Numbered from the stretch's first letter, positions 35,096 through 44,089 are shown. The stretch: DNA of 64,000 nt from Pseudomonadales bacterium (GCA_020062665.1 JAGUVW010000022.1:62001-126000); one strand, 5' to 3'. Numbers and translations: made by a program. Notes: generated by a model from the sequence alone, not told the origin.

Positions 35096-38000
35096 ATGGA
35101 TTACGCTGAACTGCTCTGCCACACCAACTTCACCTTTCTGCGCGGCGCCTCCCATCCCGAGGAACTGGTGCAGCAGGCCATCGCCCTGGGTTATCGCGCC
35201 CTGGCCATCACCGACGAATGCTCCGTGGCCGGTGTGGTACGCGCGCACGTGGAAATCAAAAAACTGCGGGAAGAAAACAACCTGCAGGAATTCAAACTGA
35301 TCATCGGCAGCCGCTTTCTCACCGAAGAAGGCATCGAATGCATTCTGCTGGCACCGGATCGCCGCGCCTATGGCCAGCTCTCCACCCTGATCAGCCGCGC
35401 CCGCCGTCGCAGCAAAAAAGGCACCTACAGTTTAAAGGTGAGCGATCTGACACCCGCCACCGACGCCTGCCTGTTCATCTGGCTGCCCGGCAGCGATCAA
35501 ACCCTGCTGGGCACCGACACCGCGCCACACATTCCCGCCCTGCAGCAAGCGCTGCAAATCCAGCACGCACACTGCCGCCAATTCATTCAGATTGCCGGGC
35601 AACGGCTGTGGATCGGCCTCACCCACAACCTGTCCAGCCAGGACGAACACCAATGCCAGCAACGCCGCCAACTGGCCCAGCGTCTGCAACTGCCCCTGGT
35701 GGCCTGTGGCAACGTGCACTGCCACATTCCGCAACGGCAACCCCTGCAGGACATCCTCACCGCCATCCGCCTCAACACCACCGTCCACAGCGCCGGCTTC
35801 AGCCTGCTGGCCAACCGTGAATCCTGCCTGCGCCCGCTTGCAGAACTGCAACAACGCTTTACGGCAGAAGAACTGCAACAAACCCTGGCCATCGCCGCGC
35901 GCTGTCATTTCCAGCTCAGCGAACTCAACTACGAATATCCCCACGAACTGGTGCCCACCGGACACAACGCCGCATCCTGGCTGCGTTCCCTGGTGGAAGA
36001 CGGCGTAAAACAACGCTGGCCCCAGGGCGAAGACGCCAAAACCCGCGCCCTCATCGAAAAAGAACTGCAGATCATCCACGAACTGAATTACGAACCCTAT
36101 TTCCTCACCGTGTACGACATCGTGCACTTTGCCCGCTCGCAAAAAATCCTCTGCCAGGGACGCGGTTCCGCCGCCAACTCCGCCGTCTGCTACTGCCTGT
36201 TCATCACCGAAGTGAATCCCGCCACCAGCTCATTGCTGTTCGAACGCTTCATCTCGAAAGAACGCAACGAACCGCCGGACATCGACGTGGATTTCGAGCA
36301 CGAACGGCGCGAAGAAGTGATTCAGTTCATCTACCGCAAATATGGCCGCCAGCGTGCCGCACTCACTGCCACCGTCATCCGCTATCGCACCAAAAGCGCG
36401 ATCCGTGACGTGGGCAAGGCCATGGGCTTCGACCAGACCCTGCTCGACACCCTGTCCCAATCCCTGGCCTGGTGGGATCGCAAGGAACAACTGCCGCAAC
36501 GCCTGCGCGAACTGGGCATCGATCCCGACAACCCGCGCATCCGCCAATTCAAATGGCTGGTGGAACAACTGCTGGGATTTCCGCGCCATCTATCGCAGCA
36601 CGTGGGTGGCTTCATCATTTCCGCCGGACCGCTGGATCAACTGGTGCCCATCGAAAACGCCAGCATGGACGACCGCACCGTGGTGCAATGGGACAAAGAC
36701 GACATCGAAGCCCTGGGCCTGATGAAAATCGACGTGCTGGCCCTGGGCATGCTCACCGCCATCCGCAAAAATTTTGCCCTGGTGGAACAGATACGCGGCG
36801 TGCAACACACCATGGCCGCCCTGCTGCAACAACAGGATGAAGCCACCTACAAGATGCTGCAACGCGGCGACAGCGTGGGCGTATTCCAGGTGGAATCCCG
36901 CGCCCAGATGGCCATGCTGCCGCGCCTCAAACCCAAGGTGTTCTACGATCTGGTGATCCAGGTGGCCATCGTGCGCCCCGGCCCCATCCAGGGCGACATG
37001 GTGCATCCCTATCTGCAACGGCGCCAACTGAAACCGGAAGATATTCATTACGAATCCGATGCGCTGCGGCCCGTGCTGGAACGTACCCTCGGCATTCCCA
37101 TTTTCCAGGAACAGGTGATTGCGCTGGCGATGGTGGCCGCCGGTTTCAGCGGTGGCGAAGCCGATCAACTGCGCCGCGCCATGGCCGCGTGGAAACGCAA
37201 AGGCGGACTGGAACCCTACGAACAGAAACTCGAAACCGGCATGCTGGAGCGCGGCTATTCGCTGGAATTCGCCCACCGCATCATCGCCCAGATCCGCGGT
37301 TTCGGCGAATACGGATTCCCTGAATCCCACGCCGCCAGTTTCGCCTTGCTGGTGTATGTGTCGGCCTGGCTGAAATGCCACGAACCCGCCGCGTTCTGCT
37401 GCGGCCTGCTCAACGCACTGCCGATGGGATTTTATTCCCCGTCGCAACTGGTGCAGGATGTCAAACGTCACCACATCGACGTGCGCCCCATCGACGTACT
37501 GCACAGCCACTGGGATCACACACTCGAAACCGACGCCCTGGAACGCCACCCGCAACGGCAACCCGCCATCCGCCTGGGCCTGCGTCTGGTGCAGAACCTG
37601 TCGCACAACGGCGCCGAACAGTTGCTGCAACAACGCCGGCAGAAAAACTTCCACTCCCTGGCCGACTTCACCCGCCGCTGCCGCCTCAACCAGAAAGACA
37701 TGGACGCCCTGGCCCACGCCAACGCCCTGCAATCCCTCAGCGCCCACCGTTTTCAGGCACGCTGGGACATGCAGGGCCTGCAACGGGAATCCCCACTCCT
37801 GCAACAGGAACAACAACGGGAATCCCCCGTGCAACTGCCCGCCCCCAGCGAAACCCAAAACCTGCGCGAGGATTACCACAGCACCGGCCTCACCCTGGGC
37901 CGTCATCCCATGGCACTGCTGCGCAACCACCCCGCCCTGCGCAACGTCAAACGCCACAGCGACCTGCACTCCCTGCACCACAAATGCTTCGTCCGCATCG

Positions 38001-38266
38001 CCGGCATCGTCACCGGCCGCCAACGCCCCGGCACTGCCACCGGCGTCGTCTTCATCACCCTTGAGGACGAAACCGGCAACAGCAACATCGTCGTCTGGCG
38101 CGATCTGGTGGAACGCTTTCGCGCCGAAGTCCTCCACGCCCAGATGCTGTGTGTCAAAGGCGTGGTGGAGCGGGATGGCGACGTCATCCACGTCATCGCC
38201 GGCCACCTGCAGGACATGACGGACTTACTGGGGGAACTGGATACCAGTTCGCGGGATTTTCACTGA
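35096..38266 (+). CDS. dnaE2: Error-prone DNA polymerase DnaE2 (ImuC)
   Basis: A 1056-aa C-family polymerase that copies past lesions in the SOS mutasome. The start MDYAELLCHTNFTFLRGASHPEEL at 35096 is the DnaE2-type PHP domain. PDIDVDFEHERREEVIQF (about residues 392-409) holds the metal-binding aspartates, and the polymerase core continues with GRGSAANSAVCYCL, FQEQVIALAMVAAGFSGGEAD and GFPESHAASFALLVY. The C-terminal part has an OB fold (VRIAGIVTGRQRPGTATGVVFITL). The length is in the usual DnaE2 range. AGGA precedes ATG. Confidence 0.96.
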   Translation: MDYAELLCHTNFTFLRGASHPEELVQQAIALGYRALAITDECSVAGVVRAHVEIKKLREENNLQEFKLIIGSRFLTEEGIECILLAPDRRAYGQLSTLISRARRRSKKGTYSLKVSDLTPATDACLFIWLPGSDQTLLGTDTAPHIPALQQALQIQHAHCRQFIQIAGQRLWIGLTHNLSSQDEHQCQQRRQLAQRLQLPLVACGNVHCHIPQRQPLQDILTAIRLNTTVHSAGFSLLANRESCLRPLAELQQRFTAEELQQTLAIAARCHFQLSELNYEYPHELVPTGHNAASWLRSLVEDGVKQRWPQGEDAKTRALIEKELQIIHELNYEPYFLTVYDIVHFARSQKILCQGRGSAANSAVCYCLFITEVNPATSSLLFERFISKERNEPPDIDVDFEHERREEVIQFIYRKYGRQRAALTATVIRYRTKSAIRDVGKAMGFDQTLLDTLSQSLAWWDRKEQLPQRLRELGIDPDNPRIRQFKWLVEQLLGFPRHLSQHVGGFIISAGPLDQLVPIENASMDDRTVVQWDKDDIEALGLMKIDVLALGMLTAIRKNFALVEQIRGVQHTMAALLQQQDEATYKMLQRGDSVGVFQVESRAQMAMLPRLKPKVFYDLVIQVAIVRPGPIQGDMVHPYLQRRQLKPEDIHYESDALRPVLERTLGIPIFQEQVIALAMVAAGFSGGEADQLRRAMAAWKRKGGLEPYEQKLETGMLERGYSLEFAHRIIAQIRGFGEYGFPESHAASFALLVYVSAWLKCHEPAAFCCGLLNALPMGFYSPSQLVQDVKRHHIDVRPIDVLHSHWDHTLETDALERHPQRQPAIRLGLRLVQNLSHNGAEQLLQQRRQKNFHSLADFTRRCRLNQKDMDALAHANALQSLSAHRFQARWDMQGLQRESPLLQQEQQRESPVQLPAPSETQNLREDYHSTGLTLGRHPMALLRNHPALRNVKRHSDLHSLHHKCFVRIAGIVTGRQRPGTATGVVFITLEDETGNSNIVVWRDLVERFRAEVLHAQMLCVKGVVERDGDVIHVIAGHLQDMTDLLGELDTSSRDFH

Positions 38267-38358
38267 GTACGCCCACCGGCCCCTCACCAGAGCAAATCCG
38301 TGCCTTTGGACTACACTTTACAGTTAGACCCAAATCCATCGAGCCACGAGATAACCCC

Positions 38359-40791
38359 ATGTTTTCCGACACTATTGCCGGCTGGAAGATCTTCCGCAAC
38401 GCACAACGCCGCAAAGAAGCCCAGGCCATGATGGACGCCTTCAGCAAATCCATGGCCATCATCGAATTCACACTGGATGGCACCATCATCACAGCCAATG
38501 ATAATTTTCTGCGTGCGATGGGCTACTCGCTGGGCGAAATCCAGGGGCAACATCACCGCATGTTTGTCGAACCCGGCTATCAGAACAGCAACGACTATCA
38601 CGCCTTCTGGGAACGACTGGGGCGCGGACAATTCGAGTCCGGGCAATACCTGCGCCTCGGCAAGGGCGGCAAACCGATCTGGATCGAAGCCACCTACAAC
38701 CCCATCTTCGACGCCAAAGGCCACCCCTACAAAGTGGTCAAATTCGCCACCGACATTACCGCCAGAAAACTGCGCGATGCAGATTACGAAGGACAGATTG
38801 CCGCGATTGGAAAATCCATGGCTGTCATCGAATTCTCGCTCGACGGCAAGATACTGACCGCCAACAGCAACTTTCTGGATGCAATCGGCTATTCACTGAA
38901 TGAAATCGTCGGCCAGCATCACAGCATGTTCGTTGATTCTGCCCAGCGCGACAGCATCGAGTACCGCCGATTCTGGGAAAAACTCGGCCGCGGCGAATAT
39001 GATTCAGGACAATACCTGCGTATCGGCAAGGGCGGCAGACAGATATGGATACAGGCCTCCTACAACCCCATCGTGGATGCTGCCGGCAAATATTTCAAAG
39101 TCGTGAAATTTGCCACCGACATCACCCAGCAGAAATTGCGTGACGCCGAATCGGCAGGACAAATCGCAGCGATTGGAAAATCCATGGCCGTGATCGAATT
39201 CCTGCCCGACGGCACCATCCTGACCGCCAACGACAATTTTCTGCAGACACTCGGCTATTCACTCGACGAGATCAAAGGCAAGCATCACAGCCTGTTCGTC
39301 GATGCAACCTACCGGCAGAGCCCGGAATACCGCATGCTCTGGGACAAGCTGGGCCGTGGCGAATACGACTCCGGCCAATACCTGCGTATCGGCAAGGGCG
39401 GCAAACGGGTATGGATACAGGCGTCGTACAACCCCATCCTGGATGCCAATGGCAAGTGCTTCAAGGTAGTGAAATTTGCCGCCGACATTACCGCACAGAA
39501 GGAACGCAACGCGGAATTCGAAGGCCAGCTCGCCGCCATCGACAAATCCATGGCTGTCATCGAATTCACACTGGACGGAAAAATCCTCAAGGCCAATGAA
39601 AACTTCCTCAAAACCATGGGCTATTCGGCGGCGGAAATCACCGGCCAGCATCACGGCATGTTTGTCGATCCCACCTATCGCCAAAGCGCGGAATACAAAC
39701 TGTTTTGGGAACGGCTCGGCCGGGGCCAATACGACGCCGGGCAATATCTGCGCCTTGGCAAGAACGGCAAAAAAATATGGATTCAGGCCTCCTACAACCC
39801 GATCCTGGATGCCAACGGCGTTCCCTTCAAAGTCGTGAAATACGCAACGGATATCACCGAACAGAAAAATGCCGCCGCCACCACACAGCAAGCCATCGAA
39901 GACGTCATGCGGGTCATGAGCGCGGTTGCCTCCGGCAATCTGTCCGAGAAAATCACGCGGGATTACGACGGCCCGTTTGCACAGCTCAAGGCCAATGTGA
40001 ACGATACCTGCAACACACTCACCGAGATCATCAGCAACATCCGGCAAGCATCGACGCTGATCACATCGGCGGCCACCGAAATTGCCGATGGCAACTCTGA
40101 TCTGAGCCAGCGCACCGAAGAGCAAGCGTCATCACTGGAAGAAACGGCCGCCAGCATGGAAGAGATGATGAGCACGGTGAAGCAAAGCACCGAAAACGCC
40201 ATACAGGCCAGCCAGCTTGCAGCTGACGTGCTGCGTCGCGCCCGCTCCGGCGGCGAAGTGGTAGAACGCGCCGTTCAGGCCATGGACGAGATCAACCGTT
40301 CCAGCAAACGGGTTGCCGACATCATCGGCGTCATCAATGACATTGCCTTTCAAACCAATCTGCTGGCATTGAATGCAGCAGTCGAAGCGGCGCGCGCCGG
40401 CGACCAGGGCCGGGGCTTTGCTGTAGTGGCCGGCGAAGTCCGCAATCTGGCCCAACGCTCGGCAGGCGCTGCAAAGGAAATCAAGGAACTGATCAGCGAC
40501 AGCGTAAGCAAAGTCGCCGATGGCACCCAGTTTGTGAATCAATCCGGCCAAACCCTGAAAGAGCTGGTCGAAACCATCGGCAAAGTGGACATGATGATGC
40601 GCGAAATCAGCGACACCTCCCAGGCACAAAAGGCCGGCATCGAACAGGTAAACCAGGCCGTCGCGCAAATGGATCAAGTGACCCAACAGAATGCCGCACT
40701 GGTGGAAGAAGCAACCGCCGCCAGCGAAGCCATGGCGGAACAATCACAAAAACTGCAAGAGATGGTGGGCTTCTTCCGGGTGGGCAGCTAG
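38359..40791 (+). CDS. Soluble methyl-accepting chemotaxis protein with four tandem PAS repeats
   Basis: An 810-aa chemoreceptor/energy-sensor without membrane helices, so cytoplasmic. Four near-identical PAS modules of 122 residues begin at about residues 31, 153, 275 and 397 (each SMAxIEF-x-DG-I-ANxNFL...GYS...GQHH-MFVDP... GQYLR-GKGG-WI-A-YNP... KVVKFATDIT), so the DNA holds a 4 x 366-bp in-frame repeat (38449-39900). A HAMP-like stretch (EDVMRVMSAVASGNLSEKITRDYDG) leads to the MCP signalling domain, with hairpin tip IAFQTNLLALNAAVEAARAG and methylation helices. PAS domains of this type (with H/W-rich loops) often bind heme or flavin, giving redox or oxygen sensing; cofactor not determined. 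Start MFSDTIAGWK. Confidence 0.92.
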   Translation: MFSDTIAGWKIFRNAQRRKEAQAMMDAFSKSMAIIEFTLDGTIITANDNFLRAMGYSLGEIQGQHHRMFVEPGYQNSNDYHAFWERLGRGQFESGQYLRLGKGGKPIWIEATYNPIFDAKGHPYKVVKFATDITARKLRDADYEGQIAAIGKSMAVIEFSLDGKILTANSNFLDAIGYSLNEIVGQHHSMFVDSAQRDSIEYRRFWEKLGRGEYDSGQYLRIGKGGRQIWIQASYNPIVDAAGKYFKVVKFATDITQQKLRDAESAGQIAAIGKSMAVIEFLPDGTILTANDNFLQTLGYSLDEIKGKHHSLFVDATYRQSPEYRMLWDKLGRGEYDSGQYLRIGKGGKRVWIQASYNPILDANGKCFKVVKFAADITAQKERNAEFEGQLAAIDKSMAVIEFTLDGKILKANENFLKTMGYSAAEITGQHHGMFVDPTYRQSAEYKLFWERLGRGQYDAGQYLRLGKNGKKIWIQASYNPILDANGVPFKVVKYATDITEQKNAAATTQQAIEDVMRVMSAVASGNLSEKITRDYDGPFAQLKANVNDTCNTLTEIISNIRQASTLITSAATEIADGNSDLSQRTEEQASSLEETAASMEEMMSTVKQSTENAIQASQLAADVLRRARSGGEVVERAVQAMDEINRSSKRVADIIGVINDIAFQTNLLALNAAVEAARAGDQGRGFAVVAGEVRNLAQRSAGAAKEIKELISDSVSKVADGTQFVNQSGQTLKELVETIGKVDMMMREISDTSQAQKAGIEQVNQAVAQMDQVTQQNAALVEEATAASEAMAEQSQKLQEMVGFFRVGS
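38449..39876 (+). repeat. Four in-frame 366-bp tandem repeats (PAS modules)
   Basis: Units start at about 38449, 38815, 39181 and 39547, each encoding SMAxIEF and ending in a TDIT motif. All four PAS modules of the chemoreceptor share most residues, so the gene expanded by recent tandem duplication and is a candidate for length variation by homologous recombination. Confidence 0.9.
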
Positions 40792-40930
40792 GACATCCCT
40801 TTTGATGGATGAACAACCCCACCGGGATACCCGGCTGATCGATTTATATACTCGCCATATCAATTGACCATACTTGGACGATCAAATTTCATTCTCTGGG
40901 TATCCGTGAGGATACTCCCGACATCATTAC

Positions 40931-41059
40931 TGGATACCGCGAGAATACAAATTGATCAGCGGAGAATGGTGCTTGGATACGCCGGGAATATAAATTGATC
41001 TGCGCAGAGGGGTAGTTTGATACCCGGAGAATATAAATTGACCCGCGCAGAGGGGTCAG
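40931..41059. repeat. Three 43-bp tandem repeats
   Basis: Units start at 40931, 40974 and 41017 with TGGATAC/TGATACC. Each has the form GGATACC-GGAGAATATAAATTGAtC-GCGCAGAGGGG with substitutions. A degenerate fragment precedes them (GGGTATCCGTGAGG). AATTGATC and the GATCGATTT blocks also occur in the flanking sequence near copy A. Confidence 0.85.
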
Positions 41060-41099
41060 AGGATGTTCTGAGCATGCTAATGCAGGCTCCGGGAGGAAA

Positions 41100-41149
41100 G
41101 GCAGGGCCTGCGCCCTGCCCCGCAACCCTGCCAGGAAACCCCGGCAGGG
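41100..41149 (-). terminator. Tandem hairpins at the 3' end of copy B
   Basis: GGCAGGGC / GCCCTGCC (41100-41119) and CCCTGCC / GGCAGGG (41126-41149) around AGGAAACCCC. The second shares the GGAAACC centre with the hairpin behind copy A. No T-run. Confidence 0.5.
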
Positions 41150-41164
41150 CCGCCCGACCCGGTG

Positions 41165-41653
41165 TCAGGTTGCATCCCCATCCGGCGCGGGCTTCTTGCG
41201 ACGGCCACCGGGAAAGCGCACAGCCAGATCCTCATAGATGGCCTTGGCCTTCACCACACCGTTGGCAGCCAGCAACTTCACGTTCTGATAGAACTTCATC
41301 GCCCCCTGCAACGCCTCGGCACCGGTGAGCATGATCGTGTCATCCAGCGCCACCATCATCGGCTGCAACCGACGCTGATAGCTGGACAGACGCGAATTGC
41401 TGTTCACATCGCGGTTCAGGTGCTGCACGTTCAGGAACACCGGCACCATTTCGGGGTTCTGCGCCGAATACTCCACCGCCTTGCCCAGCAGACCATAGTT
41501 CTTCTGCCCCAGCTTGTGCAGTTCCTTGCGCTGCTCGACCGTCAACGTCCTCAGCAACGTCAACAGATCCGTCTCCAGCCCATCAAGATGAGCGTGAATA
41601 CGGCGATCGAGCTCGTCCGTGATATCGATATCGACACGATTATCCTGCGACAT
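41165..41653 (-). CDS. Conserved protein of unknown function, copy B (162 aa)
   Basis: A 162-aa protein, gapless paralogue of copy A (23528-24016), about 101 identical residues. It starts MSQDNRVDIDITDELDRRIH, with GGAG in the leader. Conserved segments include KELHKLGQKN, AQNPEMVPVFLNV, RLSSYQRRLQPMMVALDDT and FYQNVKLLAANGVVKAKAIY; a basic GGRRKK motif near the C-terminus is shared, whereas the last ~12 residues differ. Predicted soluble and helical. The identical gene length, shared upstream leader and matching position (left edge of AT-rich cargo) in the two regions indicate a duplicated module rather than two unrelated acquisitions. No function is known. Confidence 0.75.
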   Translation of the reverse strand: MSQDNRVDIDITDELDRRIHAHLDGLETDLLTLLRTLTVEQRKELHKLGQKNYGLLGKAVEYSAQNPEMVPVFLNVQHLNRDVNSNSRLSSYQRRLQPMMVALDDTIMLTGAEALQGAMKFYQNVKLLAANGVVKAKAIYEDLAVRFPGGRRKKPAPDGDAT

Positions 41654-42012
41654 CGGACTCCTCCTTATCTGTGAATGAAAGGGTTTAAGCACGGGGAAAA
41701 TATTTTCCTCGTATCAGAAAGACAGAGGTCACGTAAAAAAACGGCAATTTTTGGAAATAATCGGGGGGATGGTGAAAAGCGGTAGCGGGATGCCGCTACC
41801 TAAGCAGGTTTGCCGGGGATTTTAGGGATATGGTAACGTTGGGCTATGTCAGGCGAATTGACTTGGATTGGGCGTGAGGGGCGAAGGCGCCGGGGGCGGT
41901 TCGTTGAATTGGGATGGGTGGGGATTCATCCGGGCTGACAGGCGGGTTCTAGCTGCATGGCGTCGAACAGGGTTGGATGCTGGAGCGGAACGGTGGGTTT
42001 TGGGTTTGGGTA
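41654..42012. other. Leader of copy B: shared non-coding module, no gene
   Basis: No gene is seen here. It shares blocks with the leader of copy A (TTTAAGCACGGG...TTCCTCGTAT...AAGAC, CCTAAGCAGGTTTGCCGGG, TATGTCAGGCGAATTGACTTGG). A hairpin GGTAGCGG / CCGCTACC lies at 41781-41800. The AT-rich cargo begins at GTTGAATAA (42013). Confidence 0.6.
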
Positions 42013-42045
42013 GTTGAATAATATTCTTAGAGGTTTAGGCACTCT

Positions 42046-42753
42046 GTGGACAGTAAGCATGCAATAGAACTTGGTGCAAAAATAATGGAGCTTCAGTCCA
42101 TAATGATCGCATACGCAACAGATGGAAGGACTTCAGATCAGCCTCGTGCCTATCGTGATCTATATGCTGAAATGACCATTGAATTGGAAGCTGCAAAATA
42201 TGCTAATCCGAACCCCCATAAGTCTTTGGAGGTCTTTTACGCGTTTTGCAAACTGCAAGAAATGAAAACGTACGCAAGTCGTCGAATGTATGTTGAGGAA
42301 CTTTACTCAGATATTCTGCTAGATCTAAAACGAATACAAAAACATGCGCCTTCATCAAGAAACTGGGCCAAAGCAAATGATGCTCTTTCTGACGAATTGA
42401 CTCCAGTCCGTGCGCAGTGGTTAAAAGCAAAGAATTTTATTTTTTCATCAAGCCCTGATTTTGAAAATTCTATAAAAGAATCAATCAGCGCCATTGAGTC
42501 GTGCTTGATGGTTCTTCTAAATGATCCAAACGGCACCCTCGGAAAAATAATTAAGCAAGCAGGGCTTGACGCAGACATTGAGCGCCTAATAAGTCAAGCA
42601 TACGGTTATACCAGCAATAAGGCATTTGTACGGCACGGTGGCACGACCGCATCAAATCTTACAAAGGCAGAGGCTGAGTTTTTCTTAGAGTTTGCAGCGA
42701 CGTCTATCCTATACATTACTGCGAAGTTAAAAAATGAATCGAGAAACATTTAA
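42046..42753 (+). CDS. Abortive-infection (Abi_C/HEPN)-like protein
   Basis: A 235-aa soluble protein from GTG 42046, 25 bp after the GTTGAATAA border. Residues 1-130 are helical without recognised motif. The C-terminal part (139-235) resembles the Abi_C/HEPN-like domain found in abortive-infection proteins: SIKESISAIESCLMVLLND, NGTLGKIIKQAGLDADIERL, GYTSNKAFVRHGGT (RHGG at 196-199) and AEAEFFLEFAATSILYITAKL. Such domains often have RNase activity in phage defence or toxin-antitoxin systems. The activity is inferred from similarity of pattern only. The stop is immediately before attC-7. AT-rich codon use. Confidence 0.6.
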   Translation: MDSKHAIELGAKIMELQSIMIAYATDGRTSDQPRAYRDLYAEMTIELEAAKYANPNPHKSLEVFYAFCKLQEMKTYASRRMYVEELYSDILLDLKRIQKHAPSSRNWAKANDALSDELTPVRAQWLKAKNFIFSSSPDFENSIKESISAIESCLMVLLNDPNGTLGKIIKQAGLDADIERLISQAYGYTSNKAFVRHGGTTASNLTKAEAEFFLEFAATSILYITAKLKNESRNI

Positions 42754-42868
42754 CCAGAATTTTCAGTCGATTCCCTCAAAATTTACGCTCTGGCAATTTG
42801 CAGTTTGCTACGTAAACTTTCCCGCAAATTGCCACCGTTCCGCTTATCCACCGTGGAAGGCGTTATGC
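42751..42868 (+). other. attC-like integron recombination site 7
   Basis: Starts TAACCAGAATTTTCAG, inner arms GGCAATTTGC / GCAAATTGCC around AGTTTGCTACGTAAACTTTCCC, ending GGCGTTATGC. Its design matches attC-2 of region 1 closely, so both clusters carry the same attC type. Confidence 0.85.
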
Positions 42869-42931
42869 ACATAGGGACATCGCGCGAATAAAAGTATGGA
42901 CTGAACTAAATAAGGTTAAATATAAGTAGCA

Positions 42932-43561
42932 ATGATGCAGTTTGAAATTCAGATAAAAAGATTAGAGCGTCATTATTGTGCATGCTGCGAAGGTTATGAT
43001 CCGATTTCTCTCTTAGATCTGGCTCATTCTCTGAGGGTAGTTACTGAATCAATTAATTTATTGCCGAAAGATAGCAATTATTCAAAAATAATGCTTCCCA
43101 CTTGGTATTTTACAAAGAAAATTAAAGGATTGATGAGTAAGTATGGATATATTATGGCGCTATTTCCAAACCCCATAAAAATGAGAAAAATGGAATTTGG
43201 TGCGTTTGGCTTTGTTTTCGGAGCGCCGAAGGAAGATGAGATAAAGACATATATGGACTATATGCATAATGATCATATACGCATGGTGTCTCCTGCGAGC
43301 TGGCTACAGTCCGATGCAATCTGTTGGAAACTTCCTTCTGATGGAAAAAAGAGAACTATTTCCCGAGAGCGTCTTATTAAAAGAGTTTCAAATTATTTAG
43401 GCGGCAGCCATCCTGCGCATGCAGATAAGGAAAAAGCTTCTGATGACGACAAAATGGTTTCCGATCTGATGATATTTAATGTGGCTGAGAGGCCGCTGCC
43501 ATATTTGGCTCTGATGAGTATAGCTCAGGAAATTTTGCATCTTTATCGAGACAATCGGTAA
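42932..43561 (+). CDS. Cassette protein of unknown function (209 aa)
   Basis: A 209-aa protein from ATG 42932 (MMQFEIQIKRLERHYCACCE). Notable are HYCACCEGYDPISLLDLAHSLR (residues 15-35) and LGGSHPAHADKEKASDD (about 156-172); the second resembles a GGxH element seen in other cassette-borne helical proteins. No catalytic motif or signal peptide is apparent. It follows attC-7 by 64 bp, and its AT-rich codon use marks it as foreign. Function unknown. Confidence 0.55.
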   Translation: MMQFEIQIKRLERHYCACCEGYDPISLLDLAHSLRVVTESINLLPKDSNYSKIMLPTWYFTKKIKGLMSKYGYIMALFPNPIKMRKMEFGAFGFVFGAPKEDEIKTYMDYMHNDHIRMVSPASWLQSDAICWKLPSDGKKRTISRERLIKRVSNYLGGSHPAHADKEKASDDDKMVSDLMIFNVAERPLPYLALMSIAQEILHLYRDNR

Positions 43562-43633
43562 ATTTACAAATCGGGTAATGGGTAGCTTCAAACTGGCCCT
43601 CGTGCGCTATGCAACCAAACCCAGGACTCAACA

Positions 43634-44089
43634 ATGCCAGCAGAAATTCATCAACTCACACCACACAACATCGACGTGATGAATGCCTTGCTGACCTGTT
43701 TCGGTGAGGCGTTCGAGGACATGAACACTTACACCCGGAAGCGCCCAAGTGCCCATTACCTGAAAAGCCTGCTTGGCAGTGACTCTTTTGTAGCGCTGGC
43801 GGCGGTAGAAGGTGGAAAGGTTATCGGTGGCATTGCGGCCTATGAGCTAAGAAAATTCGAGCAGGAGCGTAGCGAGTTTTATATATACGATCTGGCTGTT
43901 TCAGCTGGGTATCGGCGCCAGGGAATAGCAACCGCCTTGATTGAAAGGTTGAAAACGATAGCGAAAGCACGCGGGGCGTATGTCATATTTGTCCAGGCGG
44001 ATACTGGCGTCGAGGATGAAGCGGCAATCGCTCTGTACACCAAGCTTGGGGTTCGTGAAGACGTTTTGCACTTTGACATCCCAGTATAG
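43634..44089 (+). CDS. AAC(3)-I-like aminoglycoside 3-N-acetyltransferase (GNAT family)
   Basis: A 151-aa GNAT enzyme. It matches the AAC(3)-I gentamicin/astromicin resistance family over its full length: SFVALAAVEGGKVIGGIAAY, RSEFYIYDLAVSAGYRRQG (acetyl-CoA loop with RRQGIATALI), and YVIFVQADTGVEDEAAIALY ending LGVREDVLHFDI. Catalytic and cofactor motifs look intact. It is clearly divergent from the clinical aac(3)-Ia, so its substrate range is uncertain. It sits in a cassette-like region with AGGA before its ATG; no attC follows it directly. GC content is higher than in the preceding two genes. Confidence 0.85.
   Translation: MPAEIHQLTPHNIDVMNALLTCFGEAFEDMNTYTRKRPSAHYLKSLLGSDSFVALAAVEGGKVIGGIAAYELRKFEQERSEFYIYDLAVSAGYRRQGIATALIERLKTIAKARGAYVIFVQADTGVEDEAAIALYTKLGVREDVLHFDIPV

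Larger units (their letters stand above)
40792..41164. other. Repeat-rich non-coding region beside copy B
   Basis: No gene is seen in this 373-bp gap. Contents: GGCTGATCGATTT shared with the corresponding place beside copy A, a three-unit 43-bp tandem repeat (40931-41059), and two GC-rich hairpins (41100-41119 and 41126-41149) just beyond the copy B stop. Confidence 0.7.
42013..44089 (+). mobile_element. Integron-type cassette cluster without integrase, region 2
   Basis: An AT-rich, plus-strand block beginning at GTTGAATAA and containing one well-formed attC-like site (42751-42868), preceded by an Abi-like gene and followed by an unknown gene and an AAC(3)-I-like acetyltransferase. The right limit is uncertain; the 167-aa gene at 44163 could also belong. 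No integrase is visible. The left edge duplicates that of region 1. Confidence 0.6.

Noticed and set aside
36590-38206. Long minus-strand open frame opposite dnaE2
   Set aside because: Antisense of a clear DnaE2; no recognisable domain.
40931-41059. CRISPR array
   Set aside because: Three contiguous degenerate 43-bp units without spacers and no cas genes nearby, so a simple tandem repeat.
42013-42021. GTTGAATAA as a proven attI site
   Set aside because: It matches the GTTRRRY core and is shared by both borders, but there is no integrase or attI context, so it is only suggested as a border.
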